From NCBI RefSeq assembly GCF_022829545.1, contig NZ_JAKSYM010000410.1, positions 62,001 through 126,000 of the forward strand: a stretch of 64,000 bases of DNA, given 5' to 3'. The notes under the pieces are model-generated. The model did not search any database, was not told where the DNA came from, and worked only from the letters and a program-made list of their open reading frames with translations. Source of the DNA: Methylobacterium sp. J-030. Lineage in GTDB: Bacteria > Pseudomonadota > Alphaproteobacteria > Rhizobiales > Beijerinckiaceae. Positions 50,186 to 58,465 of this stretch are shown piece after piece. Both the position numbers and the translations under genes were made by a program. Numbering within the stretch: the first letter of the stretch is position 1; every line of letters starts with the position of its first letter.

Positions 50186-51337
50186 ATGAAAAATTGCCAC
50201 GATCTGCAAGCCGACGGCCGCGTCGCCATCGTCGGCGCAGGACCCGCCGGCCTGACCCTCGCACATCTGTTGCTCAGGCGCGGCTTCCACGTCAACGTGT
50301 ACGAGCGCGACGCCTCGCGGGAGGCGCGGTCTCAGGGCGGCAGCCTCGATCTGCGGGCCGATGGCGGTCAGCGTGCGATGGCGGCGGCGGGACTGCTCGA
50401 TGCGTTCCAGGCCGGGTCCCGCGAGGACGCCAAGGCGTTCCGGATGCTCGACCGAACCGGAGCAGAGATGCCCGACGCGGGCGGTGACACGCACCAGGAT
50501 GCCGGCCCCGAGATCGATCGCGGCGACCTTCGCAGCCTGCTCCTCGACGCGCTCCCGGCCGATGTCCTCCACTGGGACCACCGGCTGGCGGCCGTGCACG
50601 AAGCGGGCGACGGGCGTTGGCGCTTGGCGTTCTGTGATCGCGAGCCCGTGGTCGCCGACCTGGTTATCGGCGCCGACGGTGTAGGATCGCAAGTGCGCGC
50701 GCGTCTGACCCCGGTCCAGCCGGCCTATACCGGCATCACCATGGTGACCGCCAACATCCGCCGCGACCAGTGGCGTGGCTCGCGCCTGTCCGAGATCCTG
50801 GGCGAGGGTTCGGTGATGTTCGCCGGCAGCGGCAAGACCGTCTTCGTGCAGCGCTGCGCCCGCGACGCGATCATGCTGTATTACTCCCTCGAGGTGCCGC
50901 AGGACTGGCCCGCCGGCGAGACCTTTGATCTCGCCGATACCCAGGCCGTCATCGCAGCGGTCAGAGCCGCCTACGCGGACTGGTCACCCGAGGTGATGGA
51001 GATGGTCACACAGGTCGAGGGCGACCTGCAGCGCTGGCCGATCTCGGTCCTGCGACCGGACCACCGTTGGGACACGCAGTCCGGTCTGACCATTCTCGGG
51101 GATGCCGCCCATGCCATGCCGCCCTTCACCGGCAAGGGCGTGAACCTCGCGCTGCTCGACGCCCTCGAACTCGCCGACGCCCTGACGGCGGATCCCGCAG
51201 CCGGGATCGTGGAGGCGGTGGCGGGCTTCGAGCGTGGCATGCAGGCGCGCACCCGCATCGAGACCGGCGCCTGCCTGGAGGTCGGCAAGCAGATCTACGG
51301 CCTGGAGATGGAGTTCGACGATGCCCGGCCGGCCTGA
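50186..51337 (+). CDS. FAD-dependent monooxygenase, TetX-like
   Basis: A 383-residue flavoprotein hydroxylase. FAD-binding GAGPAG at about residues 17-22 (RVAIVGAGPAGLTLAHLLLRRGFHVNVYERDAS), the DG-motif VIGADGVGSQVRARLT, and the second FAD motif LGDAAHAMPPFTGKGVNLALLDALELADAL. The SQGGSLDLRADGGQRAM segment is typical of the tetracycline-inactivating TetX-like group. Substrate is not predictable: related enzymes hydroxylate tetracyclines, aromatics or other polyketide-like compounds. GGAG lies upstream of the ATG 50186. It begins an operon with SnoaL-like and DUF3237 genes. Confidence 0.88.
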   Translation: MKNCHDLQADGRVAIVGAGPAGLTLAHLLLRRGFHVNVYERDASREARSQGGSLDLRADGGQRAMAAAGLLDAFQAGSREDAKAFRMLDRTGAEMPDAGGDTHQDAGPEIDRGDLRSLLLDALPADVLHWDHRLAAVHEAGDGRWRLAFCDREPVVADLVIGADGVGSQVRARLTPVQPAYTGITMVTANIRRDQWRGSRLSEILGEGSVMFAGSGKTVFVQRCARDAIMLYYSLEVPQDWPAGETFDLADTQAVIAAVRAAYADWSPEVMEMVTQVEGDLQRWPISVLRPDHRWDTQSGLTILGDAAHAMPPFTGKGVNLALLDALELADALTADPAAGIVEAVAGFERGMQARTRIETGACLEVGKQIYGLEMEFDDARPA

Positions 51338-51818
51338 CGCGAGCCCGGCGGCGGCTGCCTCCGTCCTGCCTGCCGGCGCGGACGACCCTGTCGCCATCTC
51401 CGACGCGCCGCTGCGTTTCGCAGCCGGCGTGGATGCGGGCGAGGCCGACCTCATCGGTTCGGCCTTCGCTGAGGAGGCGACCGTCGATTCCGCTCCGTGT
51501 GGCCGCATGCTCGGACTCGACTTTCCGCCCCTCGAAGGGCGGGAGGCCATCGTCGGCTTCCTCTCCGCGACCGCGCGGACACGGATCACGACGCCTGGGG
51601 TCACCAACCTGCGCGCCCACCGCGTCGGAGAGATGGCGACCCTGACCGCGCTCGTCACGGCGACGCACATGCTGCGCGACGCTCCCAACCGTCGCTTCTG
51701 CATGATGAGCCGCTACGCGGCGGACCTCGTCCGGGACAGCGAGCGCTGGCGCATGCGCCGGATGGTCATCGCCGGGGCATGGTCCGACGGCGAGGCCGGC
51801 GTGCTGCTGGCGCGGTGA
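51321..51818 (+). CDS. SnoaL-like/NTF2-fold protein
   Basis: A 165-residue NTF2-like protein: LRFAAGVDAGEADLIGSAFAEEATVDSAP and EGREAIVGFLSATARTRITTPGVTNLRAHRVGEMATLTALVTATHM, ending with RWRMRRMVIAGAW. SnoaL-like proteins include polyketide cyclases and dehydratases but most are uncharacterised. It overlaps the end of the monooxygenase by 17 bases and likely acts on the same ligand. Confidence 0.75.
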   Translation: MPGRPDASPAAAASVLPAGADDPVAISDAPLRFAAGVDAGEADLIGSAFAEEATVDSAPCGRMLGLDFPPLEGREAIVGFLSATARTRITTPGVTNLRAHRVGEMATLTALVTATHMLRDAPNRRFCMMSRYAADLVRDSERWRMRRMVIAGAWSDGEAGVLLAR

Positions 51819-51834
51819 AACCGGGAGGCCGGCG

Positions 51835-52314
51835 ATGGATGATCACACCCTCATCCTGACCCATGCTTTCACCTGTCGCGTCACCTGCGGCGAGGTTTTT
51901 GAGATCGGCGCCGGGCCGCTCGGCGAGCGCCGTTGCTACACCATGACCGGCGGGCGCATCGACGGGGACCGCCTCTCCGGCGACCTCGTTGGGCCGGGAA
52001 GCGACTGGATGGTCACGGAGCCCGACGGCCTGATGCGGATGGACGTGCGCCTGCTCCTGCGCACGGATGACGGTGCGCTGGTCGCGATCCGCTACTTCGG
52101 GCCGGCCGAATCCAGCGACGCCATGCGGCGGGCGTTGGCCGCCAACCAGCCCACCGGCTTCGCCGACCAGGCGATCCGCACCCACTGGCTGCTGGAGACG
52201 GGTGACCCGCGCCATGCCTGGGTCAACCGGACGGTGTTTGTGGGCAAAGGCCGCGTCTGCCCGGCGGGACCGGAGACGATGGGCTTCGAGCACCGGGTCT
52301 ACCGAGTCGAATAG
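51835..52314 (+). CDS. DUF3237-family protein
   Basis: A 159-residue protein of the DUF3237 family: LTHAFTCRVTCGEVFEIGAGPLGERRCYTMTGGRIDGDRLSGDLVGPGSDWMVTEPDGLMRMDVRLLLRTDDGALVAIRYFG is its consensus pattern. No reaction is known; the fold is a beta-barrel often found next to oxygenases and CoA enzymes. It lies 16 bases after the SnoaL-like gene. Confidence 0.85.
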   Translation: MDDHTLILTHAFTCRVTCGEVFEIGAGPLGERRCYTMTGGRIDGDRLSGDLVGPGSDWMVTEPDGLMRMDVRLLLRTDDGALVAIRYFGPAESSDAMRRALAANQPTGFADQAIRTHWLLETGDPRHAWVNRTVFVGKGRVCPAGPETMGFEHRVYRVE

Positions 52315-52412
52315 GCGAACGAGGATGGCTTGGGGCCGCCGTCAAGCCAGGCTGTTGCGCTCGAGCGTGGAAACCGCGATTGCCGTGAGCAACCGGCCAC
52401 GCGCCCCTCGGT

Positions 52413-53003
52413 TTGCGTGATGCGGCGGCTCGGGCGGCGACGGAGCGGATGCGCAAGGACGCGGAGCGGAACAGGCGGAGGCTGATCGAGGCCGCCGGCG
52501 CGACCATGCGCGAGAGCGGCGACGACGTCCCGATGGAGGCGATCGCCGAGCGGGCGGGCCTGACGCGCGGCACGCTCTACCGCAATTTCCCCCACCGCCA
52601 AGCCCTCTACGAAGCCGTGCTGGAGAACGATCTGGCCGAACTGATGGCCCGCATCGCCGAGGACGGCGAGGCCGACCCGTTGGCCTTCATCCGCCGGATG
52701 ACCGAGCTGATGTCGGTCTACGACAAGTTCCTCGTCGCCCTGAGCGACATGGAGGACTACGACTTCGCCGCCAACCAAGACCGCATGGTGAAGGCCCTGC
52801 AAGGCCCCCTGGATGCCGCCAAGGCCCGCGGGGCGCTGCACCCGCAGCTCACCGGCGAGGATATCCTCCTCGCCTGCCGGATGCTGGCGTCCCCGCTCCA
52901 TCTCGACGGCGAGCCGGACCGGGCGAAGGCGCTCGATCGCCGCCTCGCGCTCATGCTCCGGGGGCTCGGCGGCCCATCTCCGGGTCCCGGGGGCCAAGCC
53001 TGA
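52413..53003 (+). CDS. TetR/AcrR-family repressor
   Basis: A 196-residue regulator. The DNA-binding domain reads RNRRRLIEAAGATMRESGDDVPMEAIAERAGLTRGTLYRNFPHRQALYEAVLEND, with a helical C-terminal ligand pocket. The start is unsettled: TTG at 52413 or ATG at 52449 both keep the HTH. It probably represses the monooxygenase operon at 50186 through a palindrome at 50063, and is transcribed in the same direction after it. Confidence 0.85.
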   Translation: MRDAAARAATERMRKDAERNRRRLIEAAGATMRESGDDVPMEAIAERAGLTRGTLYRNFPHRQALYEAVLENDLAELMARIAEDGEADPLAFIRRMTELMSVYDKFLVALSDMEDYDFAANQDRMVKALQGPLDAAKARGALHPQLTGEDILLACRMLASPLHLDGEPDRAKALDRRLALMLRGLGGPSPGPGGQA

Positions 53004-53058
53004 CACCCGCTGTCCGCACAGGGCTCCCCGTGACCTCTGAAGCGGAGACACTGTGCAT

Positions 53059-53508
53059 CTACGCAGCTTCCCCGTGGCGGCCGTGCGGTCGCAGGAGCTG
53101 CGGGTACCCGACGCGGGGGAGGAACGCGCTGCGCACGCGATCCATGACCGCGAACGCCACTGCTGCGCCGTCATCCGCCGGATCGACGAACACCCGCAAC
53201 GGACGGCGGCCGAACGGGCGGCCGACGATCTCCCCCACCGCCCGGCCGACCGCGCCGGGATCGGCCTCGGCGGGGACGGTGCCGGCCAGCGCCGCGACGG
53301 AGCTCTCGTCCTGCACGTCGAGGGTGATCGTGCGCAGGTCGATGCGATGTTGCCGGGCATAGTCCGCGTTCCGCGCGGCCTCGGCAACATTCTTGCCGTC
53401 GGCGTCGCGCATCGAGGCGTAGGCGATGTGTCCGGCTCCGGCGAGGTCCCGGGCGATCATCCGCCCGAACCCGCTCGATGCACCGGTGACGAGGGCGACG
53501 AGCGCCAT
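53059..53508 (-). pseudogene. Short-chain dehydrogenase with internal deletion
   Basis: A 149-residue frame that joins the first ~72 residues of a classical SDR (ALVTGASSGFGRMIARDLAGAGH, the NAD(P) motif) directly to the last ~75 residues of the same family (VPAEADPGAVGRAVGEIVG, FGRRPLRVFVDPADDGA, FAVMDRVRSAFL). The middle, about 150 residues with the NAG and YxxxK catalytic motifs, is missing, but the frame is kept. The junction lies near 53290. The enzyme must be inactive. It is next to an intact SDR (53520). Confidence 0.75.
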
Positions 53509-53519
53509 GATCCGCCTCC

Positions 53520-54254
53520 TCAGACAGCGCCGCCGTTGGCGCGGAGCACCTGCCCGTTCACCCAGCCGCCGTCGGGCCCGACCAGGAACGCGATCGCGGC
53601 GGCGATGTCGGCGGGCTCGCCCAGGCGGCCGAGCGGGATCATCGTCGTGACCGCGGCCACCTGCTCCGCGGTCTTGCCGTCGAGGAACAGGCGCGTCGCC
53701 ACCGGTCCGGGCGCCACGGCGTTGACCGTGATCCGCTTCGGGCCGAGCTCCTTGGCGAGGATATGCGTCATCGCCTCGACCCCGGCCTTGGTGGCGGCGT
53801 AGACGCCGTAGGTCGGTTGGTAGAGGCCGACGACACTCGACGAGAAGTTGACGATCCGGCCGCCCTCGCGGATCCGCCGCGCGCCCTCACGCAGCCCGTT
53901 GAAGACGCCCTTCAGGTTCACCGCGATGTGCCGGTCGAACACGGCGTCATCCGTCTGGGCGATGGGCGACAGCGTCATGATGCCGGCATTGTTGACGAGC
54001 GCGTCGACCCCGCCGAACGCCTGCTCGGTCTCGTCGAAGAGCCTAGCTATCGCGGCGGGGTCGCCGACATCCGCCCGGATCGCGATGGCCCGGCCGCCCG
54101 CCGCGGTGATCCTCTCTGCGAGCGCCCGCGCGGGGGCCTCGTCTCCGGCGTAGTTGACCGTGACCGCGAAGCCGTCCCGTGCCAGCCGTTCGACGACGGC
54201 CGCGCCGATGCCTTGCGACGACCCCGTAACGATCGCGACCCTCTCCGCCGGCAT
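53520..54254 (-). CDS. Short-chain dehydrogenase/reductase
   Basis: A 244-residue classical SDR. NAD(P) motif TGSSQGIG, NAG at LVNNAGIM, catalytic YxxxK in YGVYAATKAGVEAM, and the C-terminal GGWVNGQVLRANGG. Its start at ATG 54254 aligns with the family. It is divergent to nothing directly but is transcribed toward the AraC-like gene's partner region; with AraC at 54364 on the same strand upstream, co-regulation is likely. Confidence 0.9.
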   Translation of the reverse strand: MPAERVAIVTGSSQGIGAAVVERLARDGFAVTVNYAGDEAPARALAERITAAGGRAIAIRADVGDPAAIARLFDETEQAFGGVDALVNNAGIMTLSPIAQTDDAVFDRHIAVNLKGVFNGLREGARRIREGGRIVNFSSSVVGLYQPTYGVYAATKAGVEAMTHILAKELGPKRITVNAVAPGPVATRLFLDGKTAEQVAAVTTMIPLGRLGEPADIAAAIAFLVGPDGGWVNGQVLRANGGAV

Positions 54255-54363
54255 GTCCGTTCTCCCCCCGAGGCCACCGACGACCGAGGCCTTCACGCTC
54301 GGACATGATCGGTTGAGGGCTTTGGGCCAGGGCCGGGCGAGCGGTTTCGCGCGTCCACGATAC

Positions 54364-55293
54364 TCAATCGCGCGCGCGCGATGATGGCGTGGTGCGATAC
54401 GCGCGGGGCGTCATACCTGCGTGCCGCAGGAAGGCGGCGGCGAAGGCGGCAGGGCGGGTGTAGCCGCAGGCCCGGGCGACCTCGGCCACCGGGAGGTCGG
54501 TCGTGCGCAGGAGGCGGCGCCCGGTGTCCATCCGCATCGCCGTCAGGCGGGCGCAGGGCGTCTGCCCCGTCCGCTCGCGGAAGCGCCGGCCGAAATGATG
54601 CACGCTGATGCCCGCCTCGCGGGCGAGCTGGCCCAGGGTCAGGGATCGTTCGAGGTTGGCGCTCATGTACTCCAGGACGCGCGCCAGCCGCCTGTCCCCG
54701 ATGAGTTCCGGCTCGCGGGCCTCGTCGGCGTCGCACCACCCGGCGTGGTGGGACAGCAGATGGGTGGCCAGCCACCGGCCGGTCTGTTCGGCGTAGAGGT
54801 CCGGTGCTCCGGCCCCGAGCGCATGCAGGAGAGCCACGGCGCAGGCCGCGATGGCCGGATCGCGAAACACGAGCGACGAAAGGGGTCGCTCCGCGGTGGT
54901 TACCCCCGCGCGGCGGTACTCCTCCGCGACGTCGGCGATCAGATCGTGGGGGAGGTAGAGGTGGACCGAGCGGAACGGATGGTCCGCGCCGGCGGTACTC
55001 CAGCGCATACGGGTCGTCTCGCCGGGTGGGGTGAGACCCATCGCGCCCGCTTGGTAGACGGCCGTCCGCCACAGGCCACGCCCGGCCACCGCGATACGGT
55101 GTACGCCGGAGGTGGCGACCACGAGGGTGAGGTCGGGGGTGCGATGCGTCTCGAAGACGTCGCTGTGACCGCGCCCTTCATGGTGATCGAGCAGCAACGC
55201 CGTCCATCCGGCATCCGCGCTCGACCGCAGAAGGTCATTGGGTTTCGCTCCGGCACAACGGGCGCTGGCCGGCGCAAAACGAGGGGGCGTCAT
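54364..55293 (-). CDS. AraC-family transcriptional regulator
   Basis: A 309-residue regulator with an N-terminal sensing domain (cupin-like, LVVATSGVHRIAVAGRGLWRTAVYQAGAMGLTPPGETTRMRW) and a C-terminal double HTH (YMSANLERSLTLGQLAREAGISVHHFGRRFRERTGQTPCARLTAMRMDTGRRLL and VAEVARACGYTRPAAFAAAFLRHAGMTPRAYR). The start is set at ATG 55293. The open frame can be read from GTG 55347. It lies upstream of, and on the same strand as, the intact SDR, 109 bases away. Confidence 0.88.
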   Translation of the reverse strand: MTPPRFAPASARCAGAKPNDLLRSSADAGWTALLLDHHEGRGHSDVFETHRTPDLTLVVATSGVHRIAVAGRGLWRTAVYQAGAMGLTPPGETTRMRWSTAGADHPFRSVHLYLPHDLIADVAEEYRRAGVTTAERPLSSLVFRDPAIAACAVALLHALGAGAPDLYAEQTGRWLATHLLSHHAGWCDADEAREPELIGDRRLARVLEYMSANLERSLTLGQLAREAGISVHHFGRRFRERTGQTPCARLTAMRMDTGRRLLRTTDLPVAEVARACGYTRPAAFAAAFLRHAGMTPRAYRTTPSSRARD

Positions 55294-55547
55294 CCCGCGA
55301 ACCGTCGGCGCATCGGGCGTCCTCGGCAAGGTCGATCGTGATGCCACGCAGCCCGTAACCCGGGACGGTGCCCTGACCGGCCAGTTTCATGCTGCCCGGC
55401 GCCTGGAGGACCTGAAATCCCCTCGGCCTTCGGGAACACGGCGGACGGGCTGCGGACGTCGTCGATGGTGCCGAGGGTGATGCCGTCGATCATGTCCCAA
55501 GGATACGTCGCCGAACCGCTCCGGCAACGCGAAAACGGAAGCTGCAA
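55290..55547 (-). pseudogene. Frameshifted remnant, possibly VOC-like
   Basis: A minus-strand frame starting MIDGITLGTIDDV at about 55493. After PKAEG the protein-like signal continues in the +1 frame as GFQVLQAPGSMKLAG then QGTVPGYGLRGITIDLAED, so one base appears lost or gained near 55430. The start and the YGLRGITIDLA strand resemble VOC-family proteins. The rest is missing. The assignment is weak, and the frameshift is inferred from protein-like appearance only. Confidence 0.35.
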
Positions 55548-55672
55548 TACAACGTTACATACCTCCGGTGGGGCTACAAGATGATACGTCCCGGCCGCCC
55601 TCTGTCATCAGGCGGAAGCCACCGGGCTCGAACGTGAAAGCCTTGCACCGGCAGAGTGAGCGAGGTGGCCGC
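55294..55672. other. Intergenic region with VOC-like remnant and near-palindrome
   Basis: Between the AraC gene and the DsbA-like gene. It holds a frameshifted protein remnant on the minus strand (entry 55290-55547) and an imperfect 14-bp palindrome ATACAACGTTACAT at 55547-55560. No complete gene. Confidence 0.5.
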
Positions 55673-56320
55673 ATGACGACCGGGATCTGCCCGCAAGGCC
55701 ATTTGGTCACCCGTCGAAGCCCGCTGGTCGGCGCGATGATGGGCCCGGCCTTCGCGTCCGGCTGCAAGCGGACGGCCTCCGTGGACGATCCTGCGATGGC
55801 GGGACCGCTGGGCGAGATCTGGATCGCCGCGCCCGAGGCCAAGGTGACGTTCATCGAGTATGCCGCCGTGACCTGCACCCACTGCGCGGCCGTCCACAGC
55901 GAGGTCTGGCCGGGCATCAAGGCACGCTGGATCGACACCGGGCGGACGCGCTTCGCCCTGCGCGGATACCCGCTGACCCCACTCGGCACCGCTGCCTTCA
56001 TGCTGGCCCGCGCCGATGGGGGCAGGAACGACTACCCGATCACGGACCTGCTCTTCGAGAGGCAGAGGTTCTGGGCTTTCGTCGACAAGCCGCTCGACGC
56101 GATGCGCGATCTCCTCCGGCAGGCTGGATTCCACAGGGCCAGGTTCGATGCCGTGCTGGCCGACCAAGCCCTGTACGAGCAGGTGAACCGCGTGCAGGCC
56201 GGGGCGATGAAGGTCCTGAACGTCCACACGACGCCGATCCTGTACCTCAATGGCGACCGACACGAGGGCGCGTTGCCCGCCGACGCGTTCGACGCGATCG
56301 CCCGAAAGCGATCGGGCTAG
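55673..56320 (+). CDS. DsbA-like thiol-disulfide oxidoreductase
   Basis: A 215-residue thioredoxin-fold protein with a CTHC active site at residues 68-71 (EYAAVTCTHCAAVHSEVWPGIKARW) and the cis-Pro loop NVHTTPILYLNG. It belongs to the DsbA/BdbD-type group with a helical insertion. The N-terminus (ATG 55673) has a hydrophobic stretch ending FASGC that could serve as a weak lipoprotein signal or a membrane anchor; the protein should act in the periplasm. Confidence 0.85.
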   Translation: MTTGICPQGHLVTRRSPLVGAMMGPAFASGCKRTASVDDPAMAGPLGEIWIAAPEAKVTFIEYAAVTCTHCAAVHSEVWPGIKARWIDTGRTRFALRGYPLTPLGTAAFMLARADGGRNDYPITDLLFERQRFWAFVDKPLDAMRDLLRQAGFHRARFDAVLADQALYEQVNRVQAGAMKVLNVHTTPILYLNGDRHEGALPADAFDAIARKRSG

Positions 56321-56420
56321 GGTCGGGAACGCGCGATCCGGCGCCCCAGCAACAGTCTTCGAGTGAATGACGTGGCGCCGCCGAAGTGTCCGACCAGCGC
56401 CGCGACCTAAGGAAATCGAG

Positions 56421-56891
56421 ATGACGAAGTGGGAAAAGCTGCGTTCGGCTTCTGCGGCGATGCTTGTCGGCATGGCGGCCGGGATGCATCCAGCGATAGC
56501 TGGCGAGCCGCAATCTTCCTTCACCGGCCATTGGCGCGTCGCGAGGGTCGCGGTCTCCGACCTCGGCGTCCAGGCACTCGTGGACGACGATCCGAGCCTG
56601 ATGGGCAAGCGCCTGACCTTTACGTCGGCCCGGCTGGCGTGGGACCAGACACCATCGACCGGCGACGTGCGCGCGGGCCCCGATTTCCAGCCGCTCGAAC
56701 GGTTGCCGTCGGACGCGCAACCCGAGCTCCGCAAGCTCGGCATGCACCGGCCAGTCGCCTACGTGGTCCATTGCCAGACCGGCACATGGGGGCCCGGCCG
56801 TGATCCGGTCATCTACCGGGGTGCGGCAGGGGCTCTCGCCCTGCCTTGGTATGACGGTGCGGTGATGATGCTCGTACGCGAGCCCGGCTAG
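56421..56891 (+). CDS. Uncharacterised secreted protein
   Basis: A 156-residue protein with a signal peptide (LRSASAAMLVGMAAGMHPAIAGEP). The mature part reads SSFTGHWRVARVAVSDLGVQALVDDDPSLMGKRLTFTSARLAWDQTP, a small beta-rich domain with a GKR.TF turn and a C-terminal YVVHCQTGTWG/PWYDGAVMMLVR. One Cys. No family is recognised. The start follows AAGGAAATCGAG. It comes after the DsbA-like gene, 100 bases away, and may be its client or co-regulated partner; that is guesswork. Confidence 0.65.
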   Translation: MTKWEKLRSASAAMLVGMAAGMHPAIAGEPQSSFTGHWRVARVAVSDLGVQALVDDDPSLMGKRLTFTSARLAWDQTPSTGDVRAGPDFQPLERLPSDAQPELRKLGMHRPVAYVVHCQTGTWGPGRDPVIYRGAAGALALPWYDGAVMMLVREPG

Positions 56892-57013
56892 CAACCGCCC
56901 GCCGACGGGCGGATGCCGTGAACCGAGTCGCGCGCGTCCGCTCGCCCGGTCTCCACCCAGTCCTGTTCACGCCCCTCGGAGCCCGCTTTGCCAGCGGTCA
57001 ACTGGTCACGCGT

Positions 57014-57670
57014 TCACGGCCTGATTGCCGGGGCGGATCGGGGCTGCGCCAGGCCTGAGAGATACGCGCTCAGCATGTCGGCCATCCCATCCGCGTAAGC
57101 GGCGATCTGGTCGTCGCGCAGCGCCCTTTCCGAGATCGCTTCACCCACGGCACTCAGCGTCATGGCGATGAGGTCGCCCGCGATCCGGCATGCGGGTTCC
57201 GTCAGGTCAGGGACGGCCTCCCGCAGGAAGGCCTGGATGGCACGGGTCCCTGCCGCGCGCGGCTCCTCGGCCTCCGGGGCGTCTCGATAGAGCGGGGCCG
57301 CGTCGCCGAGTGCCACGCGCATGGCGGCCTCCTCGCACTCCGAGCGGACGAAGGCATGGACCGTCGCGCGGAGGCGCTCCTGTGGTGCGCGGGTCCGATC
57401 CTCCAGCAGCCTGCGCAGCAAGGCGGTCGTGTCCCGCCACTCGTCGGTCTGGAGCTGGAACAGGATCGCCGCCTTGTTGGGAAAGTATTGGTACAGCGAA
57501 CCGACGCTGACCCCCGCCCGCTCCGCGACCCGCGCCGTGGTGAAGCGCCGGGCGCCGACCTCCGCCAAAACCTGAATCGCCGCCTCCAGGATGGCCGTCA
57601 CGACGCTCGCCGAGCGGGCTTGCTGCGGCTGTTTTCGCCTGGAAATCCGGGGGCTTGCGGGAGCGGTCAT
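57014..57670 (-). CDS. TetR-family transcriptional regulator
   Basis: A 218-residue regulator with HTH QQARSASVVTAILEAAIQVLAEVGARRFTTARVAERAGVSVGSLYQYFPNKAAILFQLQ and a helical C-terminal domain. Start at ATG 57670; a longer frame begins at 57715. It is divergent from an O-methyltransferase gene 93 bases away and likely controls it; three TTCGC direct repeats lie in the gap around 57682-57704. Confidence 0.88.
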   Translation of the reverse strand: MTAPASPRISRRKQPQQARSASVVTAILEAAIQVLAEVGARRFTTARVAERAGVSVGSLYQYFPNKAAILFQLQTDEWRDTTALLRRLLEDRTRAPQERLRATVHAFVRSECEEAAMRVALGDAAPLYRDAPEAEEPRAAGTRAIQAFLREAVPDLTEPACRIAGDLIAMTLSAVGEAISERALRDDQIAAYADGMADMLSAYLSGLAQPRSAPAIRP

Positions 57671-57763
57671 CGACGGCACCGGGAATGCGAATAGCGAACG
57701 CGAACCATTCGTCATATTTTGCCGGTGTTCAAGTCGAACGGGAATGACTGCGGGTTCAAAACA

Positions 57764-58435
57764 ATGTCATCTTCTATTTCCTCCATCATCGCGTCGCCTT
57801 TGGCGCCGTTGATCAGCCGTCTGTTCGTCGATGCGGACGCATCGTCGCCGCTCGATGCTGTGTCCGACCTCTCGGTCACGGAGCGTGACCGCCTGATGCA
57901 GAGCAAGACCGAGTATCGTGACTTCTACGGCCGCCTGAAGGACATGCCGCTCGCCGTCTCGCGCGAGACCGGCCGCCTGCTCTACATGCTCGCCCGGGGG
58001 GGCCGCGCGCGCACCGTCGTGGAGTTCGGCACCTCGTTCGGCCTCTCGACCCTACACCTCGCCGCGGCTTTGCGCGACAACGGCGGCGGGCGGCTCATCA
58101 CCAGCGAGTTCGAGCCCTCGAAAGTGGCGCGCGCCATGGCCAACCTCACGGCCGGCGGCCTCATCGACCTCGTGGAGTTCCGCGAGGGCGACGCCCTCAA
58201 GACCCTGGCCTTCGATCTGCCCGAGAGCGTCGACCTGCTGCTCCTCGACGGCGCCAAGGCGCTCTATCCGGAGATCCTGGACCTGGTCGAGGGCCGGCTG
58301 CGCCCGGGTGCCTTCGTGGTCGCCGACAACGCCGACCACAGCCCCGACTACCTCGCCCGCGTCCGCGACCCGGCCCGGGGCTACCTGTCCCTGCCGTTCG
58401 GCGAGGACGTCGAACTCTCGGTCCGCCTCGCCTGA
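57764..58435 (+). CDS. O-methyltransferase, class I SAM-dependent
   Basis: A 223-residue methyltransferase: motif I VVEFGTSFGLSTLHLAAAL, motif II SVDLLLLDGAKALYPEILDLVEGRLRPGAFVVADN, and a helical N-terminus. It resembles the catechol/caffeoyl-CoA O-methyltransferase group in motif layout. The start ATG 57764 avoids a 15-residue extension. It is divergent from a TetR gene and is followed after 30 bases by an NAD(P)-binding SDR-like gene, so they may act together. Confidence 0.85.
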   Translation: MSSSISSIIASPLAPLISRLFVDADASSPLDAVSDLSVTERDRLMQSKTEYRDFYGRLKDMPLAVSRETGRLLYMLARGGRARTVVEFGTSFGLSTLHLAAALRDNGGGRLITSEFEPSKVARAMANLTAGGLIDLVEFREGDALKTLAFDLPESVDLLLLDGAKALYPEILDLVEGRLRPGAFVVADNADHSPDYLARVRDPARGYLSLPFGEDVELSVRLA

Positions 58436-58465
58436 GCGGCCCATCCGACATCGGGAGATGGACTC

